A DNA stretch of 64,000 nt, taken from contig NZ_BMTL01000008.1 in the NCBI RefSeq assembly GCF_014649655.1, forward strand, positions 1-64,000. Direction: 5' to 3'. The notes below the pieces were generated by a model. It did not search any database. It was not told the DNA's origin and saw only the letters and a program-made list of their open reading frames with translations. Below are positions 43,905-52,488 of the stretch, piece by piece (position 1 is the stretch's first letter; the number at the start of each line of letters is the position of its first letter). A program made the translations under genes and the position numbers. The stretch is from Streptomyces humidus (GTDB taxonomy: Bacteria; Actinomycetota; Actinomycetes; Streptomycetales; Streptomycetaceae).

Positions 43905-44863
43905 GAAGAGGCGGCGTCGATGATCTCGTCCAGTGCCGCGAGCAGCTCCGGGGACACCCTCTCCTGCACCCAGCGGAGGTGTTCGGGACCGGCTGCCCGC
44001 GGGACCGTCTCGGTGAGCATGATCAGGTACAGGTAGGCGCGGTAGAGCGCGAGACGCACCCGGGCGGACGCGCTGAACACGGCCGGCCCGCCTGCCTCTC
44101 GGTATCCCCGGAGGAACGCCTCGTCCTTCCTGATGTCCCCCAGCAGCGCCAGGGAGACGAAGTCCGCGAGGGGGTCGCCCCAGAACATGCGCTCGCCGTC
44201 GATCAGGCCTCCGACTCGGGGTGTGCCGCCGGCGCGGTCGACCAGGATGTTGCCCGGCCACAGGTCGAAGTGGACCAGGCGCGGGCCGGTGACCTCGTCG
44301 AGGGCGTCGTAGGCGGTGCGGGTCACGGCGGCCACCTCGTCGGCGGGGCGGGGCAGGGGTGCGCCGTAGCGGCGGGCGTCGTCGAGGACGGCGCCGAACA
44401 TCGTCGTGAACGCGGTGCGCCAGTCGGGGACGAGGGGGCCGAGCGCGCCGGTCGGATATCCGAAACCGGGACCGGCCACCTCGTGCAGCCGGGCGACCTG
44501 TCGGCCCAACTCCGCGCGCAGCCGGACCTGTTCGGCGACGGAGAGCGAGTCGTCCCACGGGTCGCCCGGGCACAGCGTCATCAGCAGACAGGGACCGTCG
44601 AGGACCACCACGCGCGGAGCCGCCACCCCGGCCTCGGCGGCCCCCCGGCAGAACTCCGCCTCGCCCACCAGCAGCCGGTTCTCGTGGCTCAGACCAGCCG
44701 CCGCGGGCTCGACCTTGAGCACATAGCGGCTGCCGTCGGTGAGACCCAGCTCCTCGACGGTGTTGTAGGTGCCGCCGCCGAGCGGGCGGACCCGGGCGAG
44801 GCGGTCGGGCGGGATGCCCGCCGCCGCCAGCACGTCACGGGCGCGCGCCCAGGAGTCCGTCAT
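43901..44863 (-). CDS. Fructosamine kinase/aminoglycoside phosphotransferase-like kinase
   Basis: This 320-residue protein has the APH/fructosamine-kinase fold: LGGGTYNTVEELGLTDGSRYVLKVEP (nucleotide loop and lysine), LVHFDLWPGNILVD (catalytic loop HxDxxxxN) and GLIDGERMFWGDPLADF (metal-binding Asp). The family phosphorylates sugars, fructosamines, homoserine or antibiotics. The gene lies 90 bases before the ROK regulator in the same direction, which points to a sugar-related substrate (inference). ATG 44863 follows GGGAGGG. Confidence 0.88.
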   Translation of the reverse strand: MTDSWARARDVLAAAGIPPDRLARVRPLGGGTYNTVEELGLTDGSRYVLKVEPAAAGLSHENRLLVGEAEFCRGAAEAGVAAPRVVVLDGPCLLMTLCPGDPWDDSLSVAEQVRLRAELGRQVARLHEVAGPGFGYPTGALGPLVPDWRTAFTTMFGAVLDDARRYGAPLPRPADEVAAVTRTAYDALDEVTGPRLVHFDLWPGNILVDRAGGTPRVGGLIDGERMFWGDPLADFVSLALLGDIRKDEAFLRGYREAGGPAVFSASARVRLALYRAYLYLIMLTETVPRAAGPEHLRWVQERVSPELLAALDEIIDAASS

Positions 44864-45264
44864 CGTGTGTCCCTCCCCTTCTTCCGGCCCCTCGTTCGGC
44901 CCGCCGCGCAGCCGTCCTGGAGGTGACCGCCGTCCGCGTTCAGCCGTCCAGGGTCCATGGTTCGCGCTGCCGGGGCAGGCGCCGATCGAGTGAGGCGATG
45001 GTCTCGCCTCGCCCACCTGCGGGAGACACGAAGACGGACGGTGCGCAGGTCCGAAGCGTAGGCAGTGCGGCCCCGCAGCGACCACGGATTTTCAGGGATG
45101 GCGTGAGGCCGTCGCAACGGCGGTGCGGGGATGAGGTTGTCGCGGATCTCGACGACCGGGCGCGCCGAGCCGGATCCGGCCTGGGTATCGAGCACCGGAT
45201 CAGTGAGGGTGTTCGGCAGAACGAGAGAAACGGTCCGCGTGTCGGCTCGCTAGGGTGGCTTCGC
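44864..45264. other. Divergent intergenic region with a leaderless-type promoter
   Basis: About 400 bases between two divergent kinase genes. TAGGGT at 45251-45256 lies eight bases before the plus-strand ATG, the spacing of a leaderless promoter. A 45195-44860 minus-strand frame is fairly open but has no recognisable product, and I do not call it. Confidence 0.4.
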
Positions 45265-46161
45265 ATGACCGACACCGGGATCGAGATCACCGCAGACCTG
45301 GTCCGCGACCTGCTCCGGGAGCAGCATCCAGACCTTGCGGAGCTGGCCGTCCGGAAGGTGGTGGGCGGCTGGGGCAACCAGATGTGGCGCCTCGGAGACG
45401 AGTTGGCTGTGCGCATGCAGCGCATGGACCCCACTCCGGAGCACCAGCTGAAGGAGCGGCGGTGGCTGCCGGTGCTGGCCCCGCGCCTGCCGCTCCCGGT
45501 GCCGGTCCCGGTGCGGTCCGGCGAACCGTCCGAGCGCTTCCCCAAGCACTGGACCGTGATGACGTGGGTTCCCGGCGAGCCGCTGGACCACGGCTCGATC
45601 AGCCGCGGCGACCACGCCGCCGACACGTTGGCGGACTTCCTTCGGGCACTCCATGTGGAGGCGCCCGCCGAGGCGCCGGTCTCCACGGACCGCGGCGCCC
45701 ATCCGAGGAACTGCACGGACGGTTTCGAGAACCTCTTCCAGGCCGTTGCTCCCGACGACGTCGCCGACGGCGTCCGGGCCGTCTGGGACGACGCGGTCAC
45801 GGCCCGGGAGCGGGAGGGCCCGCCGGTGTGGGTACACGGCGACCTCCATCCCGCGAACGTCGTCGTCTCGGACGGAACGCTCTCGGGCATCGTCGACTTC
45901 GGCGACATGTTCGCCGGCGATCCGGCGTGGGACCTCGCCGCCGCATGGGTGCTGCTGCCCGCGGGCTCGGCCTCACGGTTCTTCGACAGGTACGCGCGTG
46001 CAGACGAGGCGGCGATCCGGCGCGCCCGCGGGCTGGCCGCTGTGAAGAGCCTGTTCCTGATGCTCATGGGGCACAACGGAGACCGGGGCCTTCCCGGCGG
46101 CAAGCCGCACTGGGGACCTGCCGGCCGGGCGGCCCTCGATCGTGTGCTGAAGGGCGTTTGA
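45265..46161 (+). CDS. Aminoglycoside phosphotransferase (APH)-family kinase
   Basis: This 298-residue kinase of the APH superfamily starts with MTDTGIEITADLVRDLLREQ and carries GGWGNQMWRLGDELAVRMQR, VWVHGDLHPANVVV (HGDLHxxN catalytic loop) and GIVDFGDMFAGDPAWDLAAAW (metal Asp). Its closest look is to uncharacterised plasmid/chromosomal APH proteins that rarely confer resistance. No ribosome site precedes ATG 45265; a TAGGGT box just upstream suggests a leaderless message. Confidence 0.9.
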   Translation: MTDTGIEITADLVRDLLREQHPDLAELAVRKVVGGWGNQMWRLGDELAVRMQRMDPTPEHQLKERRWLPVLAPRLPLPVPVPVRSGEPSERFPKHWTVMTWVPGEPLDHGSISRGDHAADTLADFLRALHVEAPAEAPVSTDRGAHPRNCTDGFENLFQAVAPDDVADGVRAVWDDAVTAREREGPPVWVHGDLHPANVVVSDGTLSGIVDFGDMFAGDPAWDLAAAWVLLPAGSASRFFDRYARADEAAIRRARGLAAVKSLFLMLMGHNGDRGLPGGKPHWGPAGRAALDRVLKGV

Positions 46162-46398
46162 CGCACGCTTGTGCACACCCGCGGGCCGGCCACCGTCGCC
46201 GACGGCGTCGGAGACCGGTGACCCGGGCGGCTCCACCCGGGCGGCTCCGGACCGGGCGGCGAGGCCTCGCTCCGCGGCGAGGTCCGGAGGCGGGCGCCGA
46301 CCCGGCTCCCCGGCGACGGAGGACACGGTCCGGCCGGCCGGTCCATCGCGGGGCGCGGGAGACGTTCGAGCTTCCTGAGGAGGGGAACTGGTCAGGGG

Positions 46399-47652
46399 AT
46401 GCAAGATGTACGTCAGCGTGCGGCGCCGCTCGTGCGGCTGGTGCGGCGCCATCGGGATCCCGTCGTCCTCCAGGCTCTGCGGTCGGCCACCGCGGCCTCG
46501 ATCGCGTACGTCGTCGCGCTGCGTCTGAGCCCCGAGGCCCTGCCGCTCACCGCACCGCTGACGGCGTTGCTCGTCGTCCAGGTCACCCTGTACGCGACCC
46601 TCACCAACGGTGTCCGCCGGGTGACCGCGGTCGTCGCCGGTGTCGTCGTCGCCATCGTCTTCAGTCTCCTGGTGGGTCTGACCTGGTGGAGTCTGGGGCT
46701 GCTGATCGTGGCCTCGCTGGGGGTGGGGCACCTGGTGCGGGTCGACGAGTACGTCCCGGAAGTGGCGATCAGCGCCATGCTGGTGCTGGGCGTCACCACG
46801 GTCGGGGACACGGCGTGGGCGCGGGTGGTGGAGACGCTGATCGGCGCGTTCGTCGGCCTCGGCTGCAACCTGCTGCTGCCACCGCCGGTGTGGGTGGAGG
46901 AGGCCGGTGAGTCGATCGAGGGGCTGGCCCGGCGGCTGCGGCAGCTGATGCTGCGCATCGGCGAGGAGGCCGCGGGCCGTACCCCGGCCGAGCAGGCCGC
47001 CGCCCGGCTGCACGAGGCACGGCGGCTGGACCACGACATCGTCGAGGTGGACGCGGCCCTGCGGCAGGCCGAGGAGAGCCTGCGGCTCAATCCACGGGTG
47101 CGGGAGGGGCTGCTGCACCGCGTGGTGCTGCGCACCGGTCTGGACACGCTGGAGATCTGCACGGTCGTGCTGCGGGTGATCGCCCGCTCGCTGACCGACC
47201 TCGCCAAGGAGCGCGAGCCGCACCCGCTGTTCCCGCCCGCGACCGGCGAGGTCGTCGAGCAGGTGCTGTCCGAGATGGCCGACGCGGTGGTCAGCTTCGC
47301 GGTGCTGGTGACCACGCACGTCAGCCTGGACGCGGACGCCGCCGAGGCCCGGCTCACCGCCGAGCTGCGGCAGGCCGCCACCACCCGCGACAAGTTCGCC
47401 CAGCTGCTGCTGGAGCAGATCCAGCACGACGCCCGGCAGTGGCAGTTGCACGGCGCGCTGCTGACCGAGGTCAACCGCATCCTCGACGAGCTCGACACCG
47501 AGCACCGCTCCCGCCGGCTCCTGGAGGAGCTGGACCGCAACAGTCGCGAGGAGCGTGAGCGCCGGCCGTGGCTGTACGGGGTCCGGGAGCGACTGCGGAT
47601 ACCGGGCCGGCTGCGGCGGAACCGGGCCGCCGTCCGACGTCGTTCCCGCTGA
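46399..47652 (+). CDS. FUSC/aromatic acid exporter-like membrane protein
   Basis: This 417-residue protein has an N-terminal membrane domain with about six helices (about 20-165; ATAASIAYVVALRL, GVRRVTAVVAGVVVAIVFSLLVG) and a long cytoplasmic helical C-terminal half with coiled-coil character (VEEAGESIEGLARRLRQLML; LLEQIQHDARQWQLHG). This is the ArAE/FUSC pattern, linked to export of aromatic acids and similar compounds. ATG 46399 follows GAGGAGGGG and a closer AGGGG. Stands alone; a highly basic end (RRNRAAVRRRSR). Confidence 0.87.
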   Translation: MQDVRQRAAPLVRLVRRHRDPVVLQALRSATAASIAYVVALRLSPEALPLTAPLTALLVVQVTLYATLTNGVRRVTAVVAGVVVAIVFSLLVGLTWWSLGLLIVASLGVGHLVRVDEYVPEVAISAMLVLGVTTVGDTAWARVVETLIGAFVGLGCNLLLPPPVWVEEAGESIEGLARRLRQLMLRIGEEAAGRTPAEQAAARLHEARRLDHDIVEVDAALRQAEESLRLNPRVREGLLHRVVLRTGLDTLEICTVVLRVIARSLTDLAKEREPHPLFPPATGEVVEQVLSEMADAVVSFAVLVTTHVSLDADAAEARLTAELRQAATTRDKFAQLLLEQIQHDARQWQLHGALLTEVNRILDELDTEHRSRRLLEELDRNSREERERRPWLYGVRERLRIPGRLRRNRAAVRRRSR

Positions 47653-47854
47653 CGTGCGCGACGACGATCCCCGTCCCGGCGCCCTCACCGCGCGGCCATC
47701 TCCGTCCCCGTCCCCGCACCCGCGCGCCCGCACCCGGTCCGCCGCCCCGCCGCGCGCCGCGCGTCCCGCCTGCGCGTCCGCTTTTGCGTTCGCCGGCCGG
47801 TCCGGGTCAAGGTGGCTGTCACGGTGGAGGCGTACGACGACCTGAGGTGCGGGC

Positions 47855-49159
47855 ATGGACAGTGGCACGGGAGCGGCGCGACGGGCGGCCTACGGCGGCC
47901 CGCAGGAGGCCGCGGACCGGGAACGCTGGCCGAGGCGCCGTTTCGTGGGGGCGCTCGGCGGCGTGGCCGCGGGATCGGCGCTGGCCGGCTGCGGTGGTGA
48001 CGGTGATCCGTCCGGCGCCCGGGAGGCGCCGCGCGGCGCACCGCCCCGGCAGTCGTCGTCCGCTGCTCCGACGTCCGCCGCTCCGATGGCCTCGCCCGAT
48101 CCTTCGTCCGATCCCTCGCCGGGCCTCTCGGGCGCCCGCCCGCTGTACCTGGGCACCTACACCTCCGCGCAGGGCGGCGGGAAGGGCATCGGCGTCGCCT
48201 CGTACGACAGCGCCTCGGGGCGGATCACCGGGAAGGGGACGATCACCGGGGTGCCGGACCCGTCCTACCTCGCGGTCCACCCGGACGGCGCAACCCTGTA
48301 CGCGGTCGACGAACGCGATCCGGGCGCGGTGACCGCGGTGCGGCTGTCCGACGAGCAGGTGCTGGGCAGCCGGGCCACCGGCGGGGCCGGCACCTGCCAT
48401 CTGACCGTCCACCCCGGCGGGCGGTGGCTGCTGAGCGCCGACTTCGGCTCGGGCACCGTGGCCGTGCACCCGATCGACGCCTCGGGGGCGCTCGGTGAGC
48501 GCACCGACATGGTCCGGCACTCGCGTCCGGCGCCCCTGCCGGGCAGGCAGGGGCCGCACGCCCACCAGGTCGTCACGGCCCCGGACGGCGGACACGTCCT
48601 GGCCGTCGACTTCGGCACGGACACCGTGTACAGCTACCGCCTGGACGACAGGACAGGCACCCTCACGGAGGTCTCCCGGGCGCAGACCCGGCCGGGCGCC
48701 GGTCCGCGCCACCTCGCGTTCCATCCGGGCGGCCGGCACGCCTACCTGGCGAACGAGGCCGACGACACCATCGTGGTGTGCGCCTACGAGCCGTCGAGCG
48801 GCCGGCTGACGATCGGGCGGCCGCAGTCCACCGGCTCGACGGCGGAGACCAACTACCCGGCCCAGCCGGTCGTCACGCCGGACGGCGCGTACGCCTTCCT
48901 CGCCAACCGCGGCGACGACACCGTCGCGCGCTACACGGTGGAGGCCGACGGCGCCCGGCTGCGGCTGCTCGGCACGACGCCCGTGGAGGGCGACTTCCCG
49001 CGGCAGATCGCCCTTTCCCCCGACGGAGGGCTGCTGTTCGCCGCCAACCAGCGCTCCGGCACGGTCAGCGTCTTCCGGGTGGACGTCACGAACGGCGGGC
49101 TCCGGCTCGCCGGCGAGCCGTTCGCCTCACCCGTCGCCGTCTGCGCGCTGCCGGTGTAG
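47855..49159 (+). CDS. Lactonase-family beta-propeller lipoprotein (Tat-type)
   Basis: This 434-residue protein is a seven-bladed propeller of the 6-phosphogluconolactonase (Pgl/YbhE) family: LYLGTYTS, PSYLAVHPDGATLYAVDE, GGAGTCHLTVHPGGRWLLSA, GPHAHQVV and GPRHLAFHPGGRHAYLANE blocks. The start has twin arginines (RRRFVGALGG) and a lipobox LAGC near residue 46, followed by a Ser/Pro/Ala linker, so it is a Tat-exported lipoprotein at the cell surface. A cytoplasmic sugar-phosphate role is therefore unlikely. Its 3' end overlaps the facing DUF2470 gene by 33 bases. Confidence 0.9.
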   Translation: MDSGTGAARRAAYGGPQEAADRERWPRRRFVGALGGVAAGSALAGCGGDGDPSGAREAPRGAPPRQSSSAAPTSAAPMASPDPSSDPSPGLSGARPLYLGTYTSAQGGGKGIGVASYDSASGRITGKGTITGVPDPSYLAVHPDGATLYAVDERDPGAVTAVRLSDEQVLGSRATGGAGTCHLTVHPGGRWLLSADFGSGTVAVHPIDASGALGERTDMVRHSRPAPLPGRQGPHAHQVVTAPDGGHVLAVDFGTDTVYSYRLDDRTGTLTEVSRAQTRPGAGPRHLAFHPGGRHAYLANEADDTIVVCAYEPSSGRLTIGRPQSTGSTAETNYPAQPVVTPDGAYAFLANRGDDTVARYTVEADGARLRLLGTTPVEGDFPRQIALSPDGGLLFAANQRSGTVSVFRVDVTNGGLRLAGEPFASPVAVCALPV

Positions 49160-49852
49160 GGCGCGCGGGCAGGACGCGGCGGCCGCCTGGGCGAGCAGGA
49201 CGTGCATCCGCTCGGTGAGCCGGCCGACGTCGTCGGCGGGAGCGTGGAAGGGCAGCCGTACGTCGCCGTGGGCGCGGGCGCGTTCGACCCGCAGCGTCAG
49301 CCCGTGCCGGTCCACGGCGAGCGGCCGCACGCGGACGGCGCCGTGCAGGCTGTCCGGTGGGACGAGCCGGGTGAGCCGCTCCACCGCGTCCGGGTGGGCG
49401 TCGGCGAGATGCGTGAGCAGCCGGGCCTCGGCGGCGGCGAGGGGGTCGGGGCGGGCCTGCGCGAACTCGTCGAGGGCGACGACGACCGCGCCGGTTGGCG
49501 GCCGGAAGACGACACGGGTGGCCCGGAAGGCGAGACGGTCGTCCTCGGGGGTGAACCAGCCGGCGAGCCAGAGCCGGGCGCGGACCCGGTGGCGCACCGG
49601 AACGGGCGCGACGTCGGCGAACTCCAGCACGGCGGACGGCTCACCGCGGGGCGCGCGGACCGCCGCCGCGAGCAGAGCGCTGTCCTCGGGGACGCGCAGG
49701 ACCACTCGGCCGTCGTCGTCCACGGTGTGCGCGCCGGCGAACTCCTCGCGCCCGCCGTCCGCGGTCACCGCGCAGGACCATGCGGTGGCGAGCACCGAAC
49801 GGGCCCGCTCGGCGGTGGCGGGCACCGCGGCCCAGCTGTGGCTGTCACCCAT
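49127..49852 (-). CDS. DUF2470 domain protein, probably iron-regulated
   Basis: This 241-residue protein has a split-barrel-like N-terminal half and a C-terminal DUF2470 domain (about 150-235; LLTHLADAHPDAVERLTRLV, RVRPLAVDRHGLTLRVER). The domain occurs at the end of haem-utilisation (HugZ-like) proteins, so a role in haem or iron handling is plausible. A DmdR/IdeR-type iron box lies 12 bases upstream of ATG 49852, next to an AGGAGG site, so the gene should be repressed when iron is plentiful. Confidence 0.85.
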   Translation of the reverse strand: MGDSHSWAAVPATAERARSVLATAWSCAVTADGGREEFAGAHTVDDDGRVVLRVPEDSALLAAAVRAPRGEPSAVLEFADVAPVPVRHRVRARLWLAGWFTPEDDRLAFRATRVVFRPPTGAVVVALDEFAQARPDPLAAAEARLLTHLADAHPDAVERLTRLVPPDSLHGAVRVRPLAVDRHGLTLRVERARAHGDVRLPFHAPADDVGRLTERMHVLLAQAAAASCPRALHRQRADGDG

Positions 49853-49864
49853 CCCGAAACCTCC

Positions 49865-49883
49865 TAAGGTAAGCCTTGCCTAA
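49865..49883 (-). promoter_or_regulatory. Iron box (DmdR/IdeR/DtxR-type)
   Basis: On the minus strand TTAGGCAAGGCTTACCTTA matches 15 of 19 positions of the consensus TTAGGTTAGGCTAACCTAA. It precedes the DUF2470 gene. Confidence 0.8.
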
Positions 49884-50067
49884 CCTATCGGAGTTCGGTG
49901 CTCGCGCCAACCACCGCCCCACCGGCGAACACCTCGACGAGAATCGCCCGTCCCGACGGGCCGTTAGCGAGCCCCCGACGAGCCCCGACGGACCTCGACG
50001 CACGTCACCCGACCCCCCGGTGATCACCCGCAGCGGATCGTCCCGCAGAGGATCAGCCCGTGGAGGA

Positions 50068-50685
50068 TCAGCCCGGAGGGGCGATGACCCCCAGCAGCGC
50101 CCTGGCGCACAACTCCCTTACCTGCTCACGGGAGAGCTCCGACCCCCGCAGCCACTCCAGGCAGACCGCCGTGGTGAAGGCCAGCCAGCCGCGCACGGCG
50201 AGCCGTACGTCGGGGCGCTCCCCGAAGACCCGGCCGAACTCGGAGTCGGCGCCGAGGGCCGTCAGCATCTGGCGCTCCTGCGCCGCGAGCGCCCGCTGGT
50301 AGACCTTCCGCACGGCCTGGTCGCCGGCGGCGTCCGCGCGGTGGAACGCGCGATAGCCGTGCGCGTGGGTCTCCACGTACTCCAGATAGGTGTCGAGGCC
50401 GGACACCAGCTGTTCGCGGACGGGGACGCCGGGCACCGCCGCCGTCATACGCAGCATCCGCTCGCTCTCACGCTCGACGACCGCCGCGAAGAAGTCCCGC
50501 TTGGTGGGGAAGTAGTGGTACAGCAGGCCACGGGAGACCCCGGCGATCTCGGCGACCTGCTCGATCCACACGTCGTCGTACGGGCTCTCCGAGAAGAGCC
50601 GCGCGCCGACCGAAAGGAGCTGTTCCCTGCGCTCCTCGGTGCTGAGCCGGCGTCGGATGCGCCCCTCCCCCTGGTTCGCGGCCAT
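50068..50685 (-). CDS. TetR-family regulator divergent from P450
   Basis: This 205-residue repressor has an N-terminal HTH (IEQVAEIAGVSRGLLYHYFPTKRDFFAAVV) and a hydrophobic ligand domain. It is transcribed away from a BM3-like P450, the same layout as the fatty-acid-responsive TetR repressor BM3R1 and CYP102A1 in Bacillus, so it probably controls the P450 (inference from synteny). The 108-base region between them has a small CATGT-ACA-ACATG palindrome (50747-50759). Confidence 0.9.
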   Translation of the reverse strand: MAANQGEGRIRRRLSTEERREQLLSVGARLFSESPYDDVWIEQVAEIAGVSRGLLYHYFPTKRDFFAAVVERESERMLRMTAAVPGVPVREQLVSGLDTYLEYVETHAHGYRAFHRADAAGDQAVRKVYQRALAAQERQMLTALGADSEFGRVFGERPDVRLAVRGWLAFTTAVCLEWLRGSELSREQVRELCARALLGVIAPPG

Positions 50686-50793
50686 GGCCGCACCTTACTT
50701 GACGCCGGTTCGACGGCGGCACCAGACTGAAGCGCGTTATTGAACCCATGTACAACATGCTCAACCTGCCGCTGCATCGAGGGAGATCGCGTC

Positions 50794-52488
50794 ATGGCGG
50801 AGACGGGGACGACGGGAACAGCGGGGCCGGCGAGGGCAGAGGGGCCGGCGGGCTCGACCGGGTCCCCGCGGAGCGCGGCGGCGCCGCAGCAGGCGGAGGC
50901 GACCGGTGCGACGACCGCGCATGCCCTGCCGAAGGGGTTCCGCAGCGCGGAGTACGGCTGGCCCGAGTTGGCTCGCATACCGCATCCGCCGCACCGGATC
51001 CCCCTGCTCGGCGACCTCCTGGGCGCGAGCCGGCGCACACCCTTGCAGGACTCCCTTCGATACGCCACGGAGCTGGGCCCGATCTTCCGCCGCAAGGTGT
51101 TCAACCGGGAGTTCGTGTTCGTCGGGGGCGCGGCGCTCGCCGCCGACATGGCGGACGAGACGCGGTTCGCCAAGCACGTGGGACTGGGCATCGCCAACCT
51201 GCGCCCGGTGGTGGGGGACGCCCTGTTCACGGCGTACAACCACGAGCCGAACTGGCAGTTGGCGCACGACGTGCTGGCCCCGGGGTTCAGCCGTGAGGCC
51301 ATGGCCGCCTACCACCCGATGATGCTGGACGTGGCGGCGCGGCTCACCCGCCACTGGGACGCGGAACTCGCCGCGGGCCGGGCGGTGGACGTGCCCGGGG
51401 ACATGACCAAACTGACCCTGGAGACGATCGCGCGCACCGGCTTCGGGCACGACTTCGGCTCCTTCGAGCGCGCCCAGCCGCACCCCTTCGTCACGGCGAT
51501 GGTGGGCACCCTCACCTACGCACAGCGTCTGAACACCGTGCCCTCCCCCGCCCTGGTGTGGCGGGCCGCGCGCCGCAACGAGGCCGACATCGCCTTCCTC
51601 AACCGCACGGTCGACGATCTGGTGCGGGCGCGCCGGTCGGCGGGCGGCGGGCAGGGCGACCTGCTCGACCGGATGCTCGACACCGCCCACCCCTCGACGG
51701 GCGAACGGCTGTCGGCGCTGAACGTGCGCCGCCAGGTCGTCACCTTCCTGGTGGCCGGCCACGAGACGACCTCGGGCGCGCTCTCCTTCGCCCTGCACTA
51801 CCTCTCCCTCGACCCGCGCCTCGCGGCCCGCGCCCGCGCCGAGGTGGACCGGGTGTGGGGGGACACGGCGATGCCCGGCTACGAGCAGGTGGCGAAGCTG
51901 CGCCTGGTGCGACGGGTGCTCGACGAGGCGCTGCGGCTGTGGCCGACGGCGCCCGCGTTCGCGCGCGAGGCCACGGCGGACACCGTGCTGGCGGGCGAGC
52001 ACCCGATGCGGCGCGGCGGCTGGGCGCTGGTGCTGACCCCCATGCTGCACCGCGACCCGGAGGTGTGGGGGCCGCACCCCGAACGCTTCGACCCGGACCG
52101 CTTCGACGCCCAGGCCGTGCGCGCGCGTGCCCCGCACACCTACAAGCCCTTCGGCACCGGCGCGCGGGCCTGCATCGGACGGCAGTTCGCGCTGCACGAG
52201 GCCGTGCTGGTGCTGGGGCTGCTGCTGCGCCGCTACGAGTTGCGGCCGGACCCCTCCTACCGGCTGAGGGTCACGGAACGGCTGACGCTGATGCCGGAGG
52301 GTCTTCGGATGCGTCTGGAGCGGCGCACCCGGACGTCGTCCGACGGTCCGGTCGACGGACGCGTCGGCGGGCATGACGACGGGCATGACGACGGACATGA
52401 CGACGGACATGTCGGCGGCCCGGTCGGCGAAGGGTGCGAAGCGCCCGGCTCAGCGCCGCGCTGTCCAGTGCGCGGGGCGGGCGACTGA
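50794..52488 (+). CDS. BM3-like cytochrome P450 haem protein without reductase domain
   Basis: This 564-residue P450 resembles the haem domain of CYP102 (P450 BM3): PHPPHRIPLLGDLLG start, I-helix FLVAGHETTSG, ExxR (DEALRLWPTAPAFAREA) and haem site PFGTGARACIGRQFALHEAVLVLGLLLRRYEL. BM3 relatives hydroxylate fatty acids below the chain end. The fused FAD/FMN reductase is missing, so separate electron partners are needed. Residues 1-45 and the last 50 are low complexity; the tail has four GHDD-type units encoded by 12-base repeats (52369-52416). ATG 50794 has GAGGGAG. Its 3' end overlaps the facing pentapeptide gene by 39 bases. Confidence 0.9.
   Translation: MAETGTTGTAGPARAEGPAGSTGSPRSAAAPQQAEATGATTAHALPKGFRSAEYGWPELARIPHPPHRIPLLGDLLGASRRTPLQDSLRYATELGPIFRRKVFNREFVFVGGAALAADMADETRFAKHVGLGIANLRPVVGDALFTAYNHEPNWQLAHDVLAPGFSREAMAAYHPMMLDVAARLTRHWDAELAAGRAVDVPGDMTKLTLETIARTGFGHDFGSFERAQPHPFVTAMVGTLTYAQRLNTVPSPALVWRAARRNEADIAFLNRTVDDLVRARRSAGGGQGDLLDRMLDTAHPSTGERLSALNVRRQVVTFLVAGHETTSGALSFALHYLSLDPRLAARARAEVDRVWGDTAMPGYEQVAKLRLVRRVLDEALRLWPTAPAFAREATADTVLAGEHPMRRGGWALVLTPMLHRDPEVWGPHPERFDPDRFDAQAVRARAPHTYKPFGTGARACIGRQFALHEAVLVLGLLLRRYELRPDPSYRLRVTERLTLMPEGLRMRLERRTRTSSDGPVDGRVGGHDDGHDDGHDDGHVGGPVGEGCEAPGSAPRCPVRGAGD
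52369..52416 (+). repeat. Four 12-base coding repeats (GHDD units)
   Basis: GGGCATGACGAC occurs twice, then GGACATGACGAC and GGACATGTCGGC, in the 3' part of the P450 gene. The His/Asp-rich tail could bind metal; the length may vary by slippage. Confidence 0.85.

Noticed and set aside
41729..44926. Long plus-strand frame opposite the ROK and kinase genes
   Set aside because: Antisense to genes with intact catalytic motifs and ribosome sites; no domain seen.
44860..45195. Minus-strand frame upstream of the kinase gene as a small gene
   Set aside because: No ribosome site, no homology recognised, and it overlaps the likely promoter region of two genes.
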